A stretch of DNA of 64,000 nt from Distichodus sexfasciatus. Its lineage: Eukaryota; Chordata; Actinopteri; Characiformes; Distichodontidae. The position numbers and the translations under genes were made by a program. Shown here one piece after another: positions 10,501 to 19,632 of this stretch; within the stretch, counting starts at the first letter, position 1; the number at the start of each line of letters is the position of its first letter. Below the pieces are notes generated by a model. It saw nothing but the letters and a program-made list of their open reading frames with translations. It did no database searches and had not been told where the DNA came from. The DNA lies in NCBI GenBank assembly GCA_032718565.1, contig JAVGVS010000040.1:3134429-3198428 (forward strand), written 5' to 3'.

Positions 10501-12430
10501 AGAGACTCTAGAACCTGGTCCAGGTCCCAGTCCTCTAGAGGCTGTTGGACGAGAAAGTAGAATGAGACATGGGTTCCATGGGTTAGCGGAAGTTTCCATA
10601 ATTGGATGGAGAAACACTACATGAATAAAAATCACCTTTAAAGATAAAGTGAGGTATGGCTGCATCTGCATCGTCTCCTCCTTTTCCAAATATTGGCTTT
10701 TGTGATTTGTTCCAAAGCTCTCCTGTACTGTGTACTTTTCAGAGTCAGTCTTCTCAACATCATTGCTTTTGACATGTGATTGCACATAGTCCAAAGATTC
10801 ACTAATAAGGTTTTCTGGTTCAGTTGAGCTGTCGATGATCTTATTAACGTCATGTTCAGGAGCAATTTGGGCCAGCTGGTCTCTGTGCTCTGCAGGTAAC
10901 GGAGGTGTGAGGTCATCATTCCGGTCATCATAATGGTCAGCAAAAGGTAGCTTTTCTGATCTGATGGTGTCCTATTCAATGTAGAGGGTAGAGTAGATGA
11001 GGTTTTGTGAAAATGTGGGCCTTAGTGAGTCATTATTCTGTCACTTTTCTGTCACTCTGTCATTTTTTTTGTCAATCATTTTTTTCTGTTTTAAGAAAAG
11101 TTAAAAACACTGCTCCTTCAGGGATGGGTCAAATGCAGAGGTTACGTTTGGTTGTGGTGCACTGTCTTCTGTGCTGTGTTCACAATGACAAATAATTACT
11201 CACTTAATAGAAGACAGATACACTCTGTTCTGAGAGCAGCCTGCTCCAGCTGAGACTTACAAAGGTCCTTTCATTTTCTGATTCATCTACTTAAGTTTGG
11301 ATTACTCTTTATATACAGGCATAAATAACTCCAAACAGGACAGAAATCTATGAGGGGTTAGTTATAATGCCCTGATCTGTTATTTATGGGAGAAATATTA
11401 ATGAGACTCACATTTTTTAGTTATATCTATAAATTTAAAGTGCTGTTCTCACTGCAATTTGGAATAAATAATTGGTTCACATAATTTAAGTGAAGATCTG
11501 AAAAACTGACTGGATAATAACATGAATTAAGCCGGAATACCACATCGTTGGACTAAGGAATGACAAGAAAGAAGTGTAAGAAATAAACAGGAATTCCTCT
11601 TCTCCCTCCAAATAAATAATATACACACACCTCAGTTTCGGGCTCCTCCAGTGATTGGTAATCAAGAACTATTCCCGTTTCTTTAGGAAAATTGAAGGTC
11701 ATGGGACGACGATAAACAGAAATCTCTTCTTCATTATCTGACTATAGAATGAAAGTTTGTAAAAAAAAATAAATAAATAAATAAAAATAAAAATAAAAAT
11801 TTTTTTAAGTACATTCACAATGTCTTCCTAATATTTAGCTGCAAATATGCAAGGAAATCATAAATATCAGTAGCTATAGTACCAGTGAAAAGTTTTAATT
11901 CACCACATGCTTGCATCTTTCCAATTTAATGAACTGCAGATTTTAGATCTCGTTAAGCATTGGAAAGTTACTCAACAACTATAAATGAATGTTAGAGGAC
12001 AAATAAATCAGATTTACTTTATAACAACATAGACTGTGCCATAAGTGCATTAGTTAATTTGAGTTTCATCCAACTGGCTATTTCCTAAGGGCTCTTTACT
12101 TGTGATCCACATTATAACTGTAGCTATAATTATATTTTACATGGCTGTTGTAGGCCAATATTGAAGAATCCAAGTTATGAAAATGTCCTCCTGAAAAAAT
12201 ATATTTATTAGCAAAGACTACTATTAGTTAGTATTTAGTAACGTGCGTGTTCTCAGTGTGTTCAAACACTTTTGACTGGTCGTGTAGACAAACATAAACA
12301 AACCACCAAACTTTAGTAGCTAATTGTTCATTCATTATATAACGCATTATTTACTTACAGATGACGACACGTCAGAGTCTATAGAGGGAATCTGCGATTC
12401 GATGTTGTCAAAAATCGAACTGCTCCACAT
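7519..12430 (-). CDS. dnaaf8: Dynein axonemal assembly factor 8 (C16orf71/Daap1 family), 7 exons, 423 aa
   Basis: Cytoplasmic factor of the dynein axonemal particles, needed to assemble outer dynein arms of motile cilia (family knowledge). Coding exons: 12359-12430, 11631-11741, 10636-10971, 10445-10541, 10196-10346, 9177-9395, 7519-7804. All six introns are GT-AG, phases agree at every junction, and the 1272 coding bases end in TGA. The match to human C16orf71, from memory, is a series of short collinear motifs: IPSIDSD then an acidic EEEISVY (residues 14-34), LEDWDLDQVLESL (175-187), VMEKLAAFCKKQ (216-227), PPTVYIDLR (279-287) and LTGKSLLLQKIRE (331-343). The rest is polar, low in order and poorly conserved, as in this family. 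Human is about 520 residues, so this protein is shorter. The start ATG opens exon 1, is followed at once by the conserved N terminus, and lies about 100 bases from an X-box. The exon 5 donor (AA|GTACTT) is weak. Introns hold SINEs, LINE tails and a Tc1-type MITE. Confidence 0.88.
7858..8040 (-). repeat. LINE 3' tail in DNAAF8 intron 6
   Basis: GTCAAAGTCAAAGTAAACTT followed by TATTGTCATCTC is the reverse complement of the tail at 34.88-34.92 kb (GATGACAATAAAGTTTACTT then TGACTTGAC). It is a 5'-truncated LINE end in the same orientation as the gene. Confidence 0.6.
8100..8300 (-). repeat. Second LINE 3' tail in DNAAF8 intron 6
   Basis: TCAAGATTCAAGATTCTTTA then TTTGTCACATGCA is the inverse of the 3' tail of the LINE at 41.3-41.8 kb, a different subfamily from its neighbour at 7858. 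Confidence 0.6.
8525..9010. repeat. Dispersed repeat shared with 23.88-24.05 kb
   Basis: TTTGCACAAGGTGGCGTTCC followed by ACATGAGAGTCGCA parallels TTTGCATAAAAATGGCATTC then CATATGAGAGTTGCA at about 23.99 kb, and both follow similar AATTGAAAA...GAAATA sequence. It fills much of DNAAF8 intron 6. No terminal repeats were identified. Confidence 0.45.
9590..9825 (-). repeat. tRNA-derived SINE, family A, in DNAAF8 intron 5
   Basis: Near full length. Read on the minus strand: a tRNA-like head with A-box (GGTAATGTAACGGTTAGAG) and a decayed B-box, then a body with GATGGGTCAAATGCGGAGGT, then a tail with TTCACAATGACAATCACTCA. It defines the family seen about ten times in this window. Confidence 0.8.
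9938..10058 (+). repeat. SINE family A, 5'-truncated, in DNAAF8 intron 5
   Basis: Begins at ATGAGCAAGGTACTGTCC and runs through GGATGGGTCAAATGCAGAGG to CAAATAATCACTCA; the tRNA head is missing. It lies about 110 bases from the opposite-strand copy, so the two could pair in the pre-mRNA. Confidence 0.8.
11107..11206 (+). repeat. SINE family A fragment in DNAAF8 intron 2
   Basis: Only the 3' half remains: CACTGCTCCTTCAGGGATGG through GTTCACAATGACAAATAATT. Confidence 0.8.
11877..12284. mobile_element. Tc1/mariner-type MITE in DNAAF8 intron 1
   Basis: Left end TATAGTACCAGTGAAAAGTT and right end (reversed) CTACACGACCAGTCAAAAGT are inverted repeats of the Tc1 type whose hallmark is ACCAGTCAAAAGTTTGGACA. 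TA dinucleotides flank both sides. No transposase remains. The related right terminus GTGTGTCCAAACTT ends the decayed Tc1 copy at 43.05 kb. Confidence 0.6.
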
Positions 12431-12600
12431 TTTTGCACATATTCCGCTCTTCTCTGATGTAAGTAGTGTAGATTGTTAGCTTGCAAGCATTAGCCAAGTT
12501 TGTTTGAAGCCATGACGCCGATTTTGCTGTTACTATGGTTACAGCGTACTTCCGCTTGCAGGTTTCGCGGCCGGAAGTGACTGAAAGGAGCCGTTACTGT
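12429..12600 (-). promoter_or_regulatory. DNAAF8 promoter with RFX X-box and two ETS sites
   Basis: The minus-strand 14-mer GTAACCATAGTAAC at 12529-12542 is an exact fit to the RFX X-box GTNRCC-N2-RGYAAC and lies 99-112 bases before the start codon. ETS-type sites flank it: GCGGAAGT at 12548-12555 (minus) and CCGGAAGTG at 12571-12579 (plus). The block is richer in GC and CpG than its surroundings and no TATA box was found. RFX factors with FOXJ1 control motile-cilia genes, which fits the gene call. Confidence 0.7.
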
Positions 12601-13426
12601 CGATATTATAATTGCGATTTAATTATATGGTTGCTCAGTTTTTAAGTATATTACTTGAACATATATATATATATCGAGATTCCGATTTAGTTATAAATAG
12701 TCACAGCTTGTTTCCTGACCAACTACTATATTGTTCATTGTCTTGTTGCAATGAAAATCAAACATGAAATTCACTACGAACTTACTGCTGGCTATATATA
12801 TACGTTAAGAACAGAGCCTTGATACAATCTCTTTTTTTTGTCAAATCCTAATAAAAACAGATACCTTTGATTATGATTGTGGCAATGATTATGTTGTTAA
12901 ACAAGTAGAGCAGTTCACTATCTAATGTAAAGATCTTAGACTCTCTTTCTACTTGACTGTCATAAAATGATATTTTAGATTTCCATGACTATTATCAGTC
13001 AGGTTCACTAGATGGGTACCATATAATTAGGAAGATTTGACATTTACTCATGATTAAAAGTAACTAATCTACAGCCTAGCTAGTGTGTTAACAAAGTAGG
13101 TATCTACACTACAAGCTACTGAGAAAAGTGGATTTTTTAATGGATTCTTGGCTACATTTTTGTAACAGTAGACTCCATACTCCGACTCCATCTTGCAGCT
13201 GCATTGTTTTGCAATGAGCATTGGTACAGCATGGTGGACTATCAAATGTCACTTCTGCCAATTTTGTTGCTATTTGCTCAGTCCCCTTAACTACCTCTGC
13301 ATGGATAAATCCATCCATTCATCCACCATTTGCACACTGTATTTTCTTTGATACACCTTGTAAATGTTGTTTGAGTTTAGGGTTAGCTTTAGATCTGAAA
13401 CTTTTAGACTTAAGCTTTTGATGGCA
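12601..13426. other. Intergenic, nothing identified
   Basis: AT-rich sequence before DNAAF8. Human C16orf71 is divergently paired with ANKS3, but I see no exon of such a gene on the plus strand here. Confidence 0.5.
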
Positions 13427-13740
13427 TGTGTGTTTGTGTGTGTGTGTGCGTGTGTGTGTGTGTGTTCTTGTACTTGCTACTTAGTGAGAACCAAAATGAG
13501 TTTTTAACCAGCAGAGTGAGGACATTTTTGGGAAGTGAAGACTTTTTTAGTGGTCCTCACTTCTTTAAACTGCTTTTACAAAGAAAATACAAGTTTATTT
13601 GCAAAACTAAAAGTGTAGAAAGATTAGCTTTTGGTTACTGAGGTTATGATTAGGGTTATGTTTAAGGTTAGGTGTAGTATTATTTAGATACAGTAATATA
13701 GAAGTCAGTGGAGGTCCTCACTACTATATAAGTACAAGGA

Positions 13741-13772
<32 letters not shown>

Positions 13773-13790
13773 GGTGTGTGTGTGGGTGGG
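13427..13790. mobile_element. MITE flanked by GT microsatellites
   Basis: GT arrays (13427-13465 and 13740-13790) bracket a unit whose ends are inverted: CTTGTACTTGCTACTTAGTG on the left and, reversed, CTTGTACTTATATAGTAGTG on the right. Internal GAGGACATTTTTGG and TAGTGGTCCTCACTT also pair. No coding content. Confidence 0.6.
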
Positions 13791-14031
13791 TGCAGGTCAA
13801 GCGCCTTTTCTAAGGTTATTTCTCCCCCTTTATCGGAGCATCAGGCAGGCTGGCCTCGTTGGGCCTGAATTGTGTTGGTTAACAAGGAACACTGCAAAGA
13901 ACAAAGGTCCATTTGAAGGTTGACAATTTTGCGTTCAAATCTGCACTTGACTTTGAGCATAATGGCTCTTCCATGACTTTGTATTTGTTTTTTGGATTGC
14001 ATTTGTCACACTCAGCAATGTGCACATCACT

Positions 14032-14061
14032 CTCTCTCTCTCCCTCTCTCTCTCTTTCTCT
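14032..14061. repeat. CT dinucleotide microsatellite
   Basis: Short, nearly pure CT run interrupted by CCC and TTT. Confidence 0.9.
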
Positions 14062-14554
14062 AATATTTATTCAGAGAACAAAAACAAACACAATCTGTTT
14101 ATTCTGATAGATGTCCCTGATATTGCGGGAACTAAAAGAGTTGCTCACTGAAAGAATTTATATGAAATACTTAAGTAGATTTAAACACTGGCAGTAATTT
14201 ATTTATGTTTTTTGTTCCAAGTCATTAATCCCAAAATAATTAATCCCAGGCATAACTCATAACTACCATCCTCCTGGCACTCTTGCAGCAAAGTTAATCA
14301 TGTTTAAATCAATGAGCAAACCTTTGTGTCTATCCTGTTTCCTTGCTAATTATTAACAAAGCAAAAGAAAAGTAAGTGTGGTGTCACAACATCTTCATCA
14401 CAATCTTGTCAAAGCTGCACGTCAGACTGTTAATTATCTAATACTTAATTTCATACAGTCATCTTTATTTGCATGAAGTCAAGCCCAAAGATTTGGTATT
14501 GGTAATTGGTAAAAGGTAATTATTGGCTCCACAAAGTTAGATTTCAAGACTATA

Positions 14555-15087
14555 TACAGTACGGTGCAAAAGTCTCTCATTACTTTATATTTTGCTAGAA
14601 AAAGAGACAATAAGATCAGTGCAACATGTGCAAAGTGCATGTAAATACTAGGGGTGTAAATCACAAGGTTGTTCACGATACAATATTATATCGATTCAAT
14701 GGACAATTCCACCTCTGTCGATATCGCAAAGCCTACTACAATATGATTTTTGATTCACTTCAATTTAGAAACCAGAGATTCATATGAGGCAATATCATAT
14801 GCTAATTTAACACCACTAAAATTCATATCAAATTACAAAAAGCAACTAAATTATCATTCGATGTTTTTATTCCTGAGCTCAACCAATGAATAATAATGAA
14901 CAATCACGTTGAATAAAAAATGGACTTCCTGTTCAATATGTAAAGTGACATTACAATATTTATGACATTTTATTAATGTTTTCATATTGGACTTGTTATA
15001 TGTGCGTTTTGATAATTGAATCGGTGTATTGATATAGATGAAATATGAAGGAATGAGGGATGTCTCAAGACTTTTACACAGCACTAT
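14555..15087. mobile_element. Tc1/mariner-type MITE with nested repeat, 3' of IGFALS
   Basis: Left terminus TACAGTACGGTGCAAAAGTC and right terminus (reversed) TATAGTGCTGTGTAAAAGTC form inverted repeats next to TA dinucleotides. Inside, from about 14650, lies the CGATA-rich dispersed repeat also seen at 6.2-6.5 kb. It ends 165 bases from the IGFALS stop codon. Confidence 0.6.
14969..14974 (-). terminator. Candidate IGFALS polyadenylation signal
   Basis: This is the first AATAAA on the minus strand after the IGFALS stop, about 280 bases downstream, inside the nested transposon. No closer AATAAA or ATTAAA was found. Confidence 0.4.
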
Positions 15088-15252
15088 ATCTTAAAAAGTC
15101 ATTTTTGAGAATGCATGAGGAGTCAGAACAATAAGATATCAGTGAATAGCAATTTGAAGCCTGTAAAGAGAGAATCTGAATATTCACAACCGATCCTGGG
15201 TGCGTTTCCCAAAAGTAGAGCAAAACCAGCTTTTTTTCCTCCCTTGATAGAC

Positions 15253-17055
15253 CTAACAGTCCTTGAAATGTTCGCTGGCAACATTCCGCAGGTCCAAGCC
15301 CGCCAGGTTCGGGGGACTGGCGCACGTGATGTTATTATAGATTGTGATGAGCGTATGGGGCTCTTCGCCCTCGGCCAGGGTCTCCACCTGCAACGGAACC
15401 ACATTCGGCTTCTGTGAAGTGAAAAGCCTGAATGCTTTAGCGCTGCAATCACATTTCCAGTTGTTACCCGACAACCAAAGCTGGTTCAAGCTGTCAGGAA
15501 CGGACTGGGGAAGGATGCTGAGCGAGTTGTCTTTCAGATTCATGTAGCGAAGCCGGGGCATTGCGGTCAGAGATGCGTTGAACAGGTCCTCGAACTTATT
15601 TCCAGAAAGGTCCAGCCAAGAAAGTTGCTGCAGCGGCAGGAAGACTTCAGAAGGAATGTGTCGGAGCAGGTTGTTGGAAAGAAGTAGATAATCGAGACTT
15701 TTTAAGCCGTAAAAAGTGTGGGGAGACAGTGACGCCAGTCTATTGAAGCGCAAGTCAAGTTGTTGCAGGCCTTGGAGCTCGACGAAACTCTGGCGCTCGA
15801 TGGTAGAGATGTTGTTATTTTGCAAGAAAAGTCGACGAAGGCCGGTGAGGCCAATGAAAGCTTGGGTGGACACTTTGGTTAGGCAGCCTTTGTCAAGATG
15901 AATGCTATGGAGCTTCGACAGGCCCTTAAAAACCTGGTCTGGCAAACTTCGGAAGCAGCTGCCTGTGAGTTTAATCACCGCCAGATGGCTGAGTCCCATG
16001 AAGGTGCCCATCCGTGCCTCTTGGAGTCGGTTGTACTCCAAGTTGAGCACCTCCAGATGGCCCAAGCCTTCAAAAACACGCTCCCCCAAAGCTCGGATCT
16101 GGTTGTGGCACAGGCAGAGTTCCTCGAGCAGCGGCAGATCGCGGAACGTTCCTGGTCTCAGTCCAGCTATCGAGTTGTTCGACAGCCGCAGCACGTGAAG
16201 GCTGTTGAGCCCAAGGAAGGTGTCGTCGAAGATCAAGGGAAGCCGATTTCGGCTCAGGTCCAGCCACCTCAAGGATTTCATGCCCTGAAAGGCTCGAGGT
16301 GCCACCGTTGCGATTTGGTTCTGAGACAGGTATAGCTTCTGCAGCTTGATAAGTTTCTGAAACACATTCGCCTTAATGACTCGCAGGTAGTTCCCAGTCA
16401 GATCCAGCTCCTTAAGCTCCGTCAGGCCTTGGAACAATGCCGGTTGAAGGTATGCCAAGCGATTTCCTGCCAGCACCAACTCCCGCAAACTGTGCAGGTC
16501 CTGAAACCCATTTTCGGGCAGAACTGTGAGGGCATTCCATCCCAGATTTAGTAGCCACAGTTGGGAGAGTCCGGCAAACAGCTTCTCGTCGATACGGGAC
16601 AGCTGATTGTTGTGGACGTTGAGGGAAGCCAGATTTGGGGTGTTTTGAAAGATGCCAGAGGGGAGCAAGCGGAGGCTGTTGTGCTCCAGGTGGAGGTGTG
16701 CCAGCGCGGTGAGTCCTTTAAACACCTGGACGTCGAGGCTGGACAGCTGGCCGGTTTGCAGATTTAAGAAATCCAGACTGCTCAGCTGTTTGAACGAGTC
16801 GGCGGGTAGGGAGGTGAACAGGTTCCCGTCCAGCCATAAGGACCGTGTGGACTGGGGGATGTCCGGTGGAGTTTGTGTCAGGTTTCGGGTGCTGCAGTAG
16901 ACGCTGATCCCTGAGGAATAATCGTCAAGGAGGCAGGTGCAACTGCTGGAGCAGGGAATGGGCTCGTCTGAAGGCCTGTCTTCTTCTGTGGCAACATTGG
17001 GCAATAAAAGCAATGCTGCCAATGTGTAGAACAACACCAGTATAGTGGAATGCAT
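15253..17055 (-). CDS. igfals: Insulin-like growth factor-binding protein acid labile subunit, 600 aa
   Basis: Secreted liver glycoprotein that joins IGF and IGFBP-3 or -5 in the ternary serum complex (family knowledge). Residues 1-22 are a signal peptide (hydrophobic core, likely cut near VAT). The LRR N-cap has cysteines 35, 39, 41 and 54. About 19-20 leucine-rich repeats of ~24 residues follow (to ~530), then the C-cap with Cys535, 537, 578 and 600. The end YNNITCASPP...GLDLR closely matches human IGFALS (605 residues). N-glycosylation sequons include N58 (NLT) and N575 (NIT), with NNS, NIS and NAS in the repeats. The whole mature protein is in one exon, as in mammals. I start at the ATG right after an acceptor (TTGATAG|GATG). 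The frame stays open 14 codons further upstream, but that stretch is the intron's pyrimidine tract. Human has an extra cysteine pair in the C-cap that is absent here. Confidence 0.95.
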   Translation of the reverse strand: MHSTILVLFYTLAALLLLPNVATEEDRPSDEPIPCSSSCTCLLDDYSSGISVYCSTRNLTQTPPDIPQSTRSLWLDGNLFTSLPADSFKQLSSLDFLNLQTGQLSSLDVQVFKGLTALAHLHLEHNSLRLLPSGIFQNTPNLASLNVHNNQLSRIDEKLFAGLSQLWLLNLGWNALTVLPENGFQDLHSLRELVLAGNRLAYLQPALFQGLTELKELDLTGNYLRVIKANVFQKLIKLQKLYLSQNQIATVAPRAFQGMKSLRWLDLSRNRLPLIFDDTFLGLNSLHVLRLSNNSIAGLRPGTFRDLPLLEELCLCHNQIRALGERVFEGLGHLEVLNLEYNRLQEARMGTFMGLSHLAVIKLTGSCFRSLPDQVFKGLSKLHSIHLDKGCLTKVSTQAFIGLTGLRRLFLQNNNISTIERQSFVELQGLQQLDLRFNRLASLSPHTFYGLKSLDYLLLSNNLLRHIPSEVFLPLQQLSWLDLSGNKFEDLFNASLTAMPRLRYMNLKDNSLSILPQSVPDSLNQLWLSGNNWKCDCSAKAFRLFTSQKPNVVPLQVETLAEGEEPHTLITIYNNITCASPPNLAGLDLRNVASEHFKDC

Positions 17056-17318
17056 CCTATCAAGAAGAAAAATGCAAAATAATAATAATAATTTCACTTT
17101 TCAGGTATTTCTTTCACGTTCACATTTTTTTAAATGTGAATTTATATTCAAGAATACATTTGAACTATTCAGTTCTCTACCTTAACTCAGCAAATTTGGC
17201 TGCTGTACTTTAAAGCATGAATAAATATATGTAAGCAGAGGACCAGGCTGTAATAGTTTTTACCTGTGGTTTTAGCAGTACTGGGCAGTCCGGCAGGTTT
17301 TCACTGGAAGGGTGGCAT
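17056..17318 (-). other. IGFALS 5' leader: predicted intron 17057-17263 and exon 1
   Basis: A 207-base intron is predicted from donor CACAG|GTAAAA (ending exon 1 at 17264) to acceptor TTGATAG (exon 2 from 17056). In exon 1 a five-codon upstream frame starts at 17318 and stops at 17301, so exon 1 looks untranslated apart from it. Human exon 1 codes the first few residues; here the whole signal peptide seems to be in exon 2. The transcription start was not located. Confidence 0.5.
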
Positions 17319-18699
17319 GTGTGTGTGTGTGTGAAATGACTATTTGGCCTCTGCCCCTATTTCACTCCCGAGAAGCCAGACCCACTGCGAAGAGGCACAA
17401 AATTAACCTCTTCCTTCCCCAAAGTGCACTGAAAATCACAGTAAAATCAAAACAATTTGGATGCTTCCACATTATGACTGCTTTGTCGTGTTCACTGTCA
17501 AAAACTTTATTTAATCTTTACTTATATAGCACTTTTCATACATAAAACACCATGATGGTATTCTTACAGTAACAATACAAGCAGGAAAAAGACAGTTTAA
17601 AAATAAGTGTAAGATGATAAAAAAAAGTACACATTGGATAAATCATGCAGAAATCACAATGAAATGACCAAAAATGACTAAAAACTAAAAACTTAAATTT
17701 TCAAATAAATTATTTAAAAAGGAGAAATAGGGATATAATAAATGAAGTCATTAAAGGCCACTGTAAACATGTGTTTTAAAGTTTTCTGTAACAGCAAAGT
17801 GATTCAGCTTCACTAAAAAATAAATAAATTATATATAGTAATAAATTAAATATATTAAATATTTTAAATATTACATATGTTTATGCTAAGAAAAACACTA
17901 GATATATAAAAACATTTGATGGTTATTTATAGAGATAAATGTATATAATTTGACAGCTACGATATTTTAGAGTTTGCACGCAGTTTCCCTATTTAAAGAC
18001 TACAGTTATTTTATTTATTATTTCTTCAGGCGTGGAGAAGCTAACCAGAACCCCCATTTTTGCATTTTTCTAGTAGAGCAGGCTTTTCTTCTTAACACAA
18101 ATTGGTAACATTAATTCCATTCCGACCAACAGATGGCTGTGACTTTCACTTTGGTGTTGTATTCTATATCTGGCTTCCAAGAATCCATAGACTTGGACAT
18201 TATTCCCAAGAGAGATAGCACAATTTGGACAGGAAAGCTTGTATTTACAGACCGATAGCCAGCAGCAGATGGAGGTGAACTTTGGAGTGTAAGTGAGAAA
18301 AGATAAGGTGTTTTTTATCTGAAATATTTTTGACAAATCCTTTTAGAAATCTAATTTTAACCTAATTTTACTACATGAAGTTAAACATTTTACATTTTGG
18401 GGGGAAAAGATTCAGATGTTTTGTTAAGATTTATCTCTTTTCAACATTAAGGTCAGAAATTTGTAGAAAAAAATAAAAAATAAAATAATAAAAAACATAT
18501 ATATATATATATATATGCCGTTTTGAAGACATTTTAAGTGCAGATATTTGAAGTTGGTGTCTCTTAAGATGTACTGAAAGGAAAATGCCAGAAGAGGTCA
18601 GTGTAGCCATAACAGACAATTCAGAATTTATGGGGTGATATTCTCAAGATTAAATCCGCCTATAATTTAAAGATAAATTCTAAATGTTTTTTTATAATG
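17319..18699. other. Intergenic, no gene; LINE tail near 17.5 kb
   Basis: 17497-17600 resembles an inverted LINE 3' end (ACTTTATTTAATCTTTACTT then TATAGCACTTTTCATACA). The rest is AT-rich, with a TA run near 18500. I saw no GAS (STAT5) element of the TTCNNNGAA type in the first few hundred bases before IGFALS. Confidence 0.45.
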
Positions 18700-18747
18700 T
18701 AAGTGATTGGATTATTTGTCATTGTGAACACAGCACAGAACTGCCAT
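18700..18747 (-). repeat. SINE family A tail fragment
   Basis: GTAAGTGATTGGATTATTTG then TCATTGTGAACACAGCACAG is the 3' tail of family A in reverse; head and body are absent. Confidence 0.65.
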
Positions 18748-18854
18748 TTCTAAATAAATAAATTGTATTATAAATTCTATCTGAACATTCATTAGAGATA
18801 TGGAGTCATCTTATCAACATCTTATCAAACATGTCTGTATGTTGTTGTCGTGGT

Positions 18855-19015
18855 AACATTTACATTTAAGGCATTTTTTAGATACAAATCTATCCTCCCT
18901 GGTCTCACTGAGGGGCGAGGAGGTGGTGGTAGCGCCCAAGGCTGGATACAGACTCAAACCAACATCCGCCTTTGGTCTGAAGACTACTTTTCCTACAACT
19001 AGACCCGCCAACATT
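18855..19015 (-). repeat. SINE family C, degenerate
   Basis: TTTACATTTAAGGCATTTTT at the left, and a decayed tRNA-like right part with ACTCAAACCAAC and CCTACAACTAGACCCGCCA. Compare the better copy at 39.7 kb. Confidence 0.5.
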
Positions 19016-19377
19016 CAAAATTTCTAAGATTTGCAGCATCTGATTTCACACATGATCTACGCTGCAGACTTTGTACAGAACATGCCGTCAAATATTCACA
19101 ATATTCCTCCTCGCTTTTTTCTCGTGATTCTCTCATTTATCTCCTGATTATGACTTTATCTTCAAACTTCAACCGACAACCTCATAATTATGACTTGATG
19201 TCCTGTGTGTGTCCAAAATTGGTTTCATCGACCCTCCTGATGTGTGATTTCTTTTTCTATGGATTTATTCTTCCTGCACCAAAACTTGTTCAAAATCCTT
19301 TAAAGTGCACATTTGGTTAAAACACCCACATGTAATTCAGCCAGTAAGGCAAATATTTCATCATATGTAAACCCAAA

Positions 19378-19632
19378 TTGCAGCACGGTGGTGCAGTGGC
19401 ATGCTGGCCTGGGTTCATATTCTCGGTCGCCGCTGGCCTTGTGTGGAGTTTGCACGCCTCCTCGTGTTGGCGTGATTCTCACCGGTGCTCAGCCTTCCCA
19501 CAGTCCAAAAGTGCAAGAGTAGGCTAATCGGCGCACTCTAATTTGGCCCGATAAGGTGTGAATGTGAGTGTGATTGTGTGAGTGTGTGTGCCCTGTGGTA
19601 TGTTGTCGCCTGACCAGGGTTGTTCCCGGTGG
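19378..19632 (+). repeat. SINE family B
   Basis: tRNA-like head GCACGGTGGTGCAGTGGCAT with GGGTTCATATTC, then GTGTGGAGTTTGCACG and TCCCACAGTCCAAAAGTGCA, then AAGGTGTGAATGTGAGTGTG: the widespread fish SINE/LINE core. It abuts a family A SINE head-to-tail. Confidence 0.75.

Noticed and set aside
10638..10979. 113-codon frame starting MNRTPSDQ
   Set aside because: Frame-shifted reading over DNAAF8 exon 3; the other frame joins in phase with exons 2 and 4.
15344..16900. Several open frames of 60-145 codons on the plus strand and in other frames across the leucine-rich gene
   Set aside because: They are shadows of the repetitive IGFALS coding exon on the minus strand and have no features of their own.
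15253..17097. Longer IGFALS start, 614 codons
   Set aside because: The extra 14 codons are the pyrimidine-rich intron end before a clear acceptor AG; the ATG of exon 2 has a complete signal peptide.
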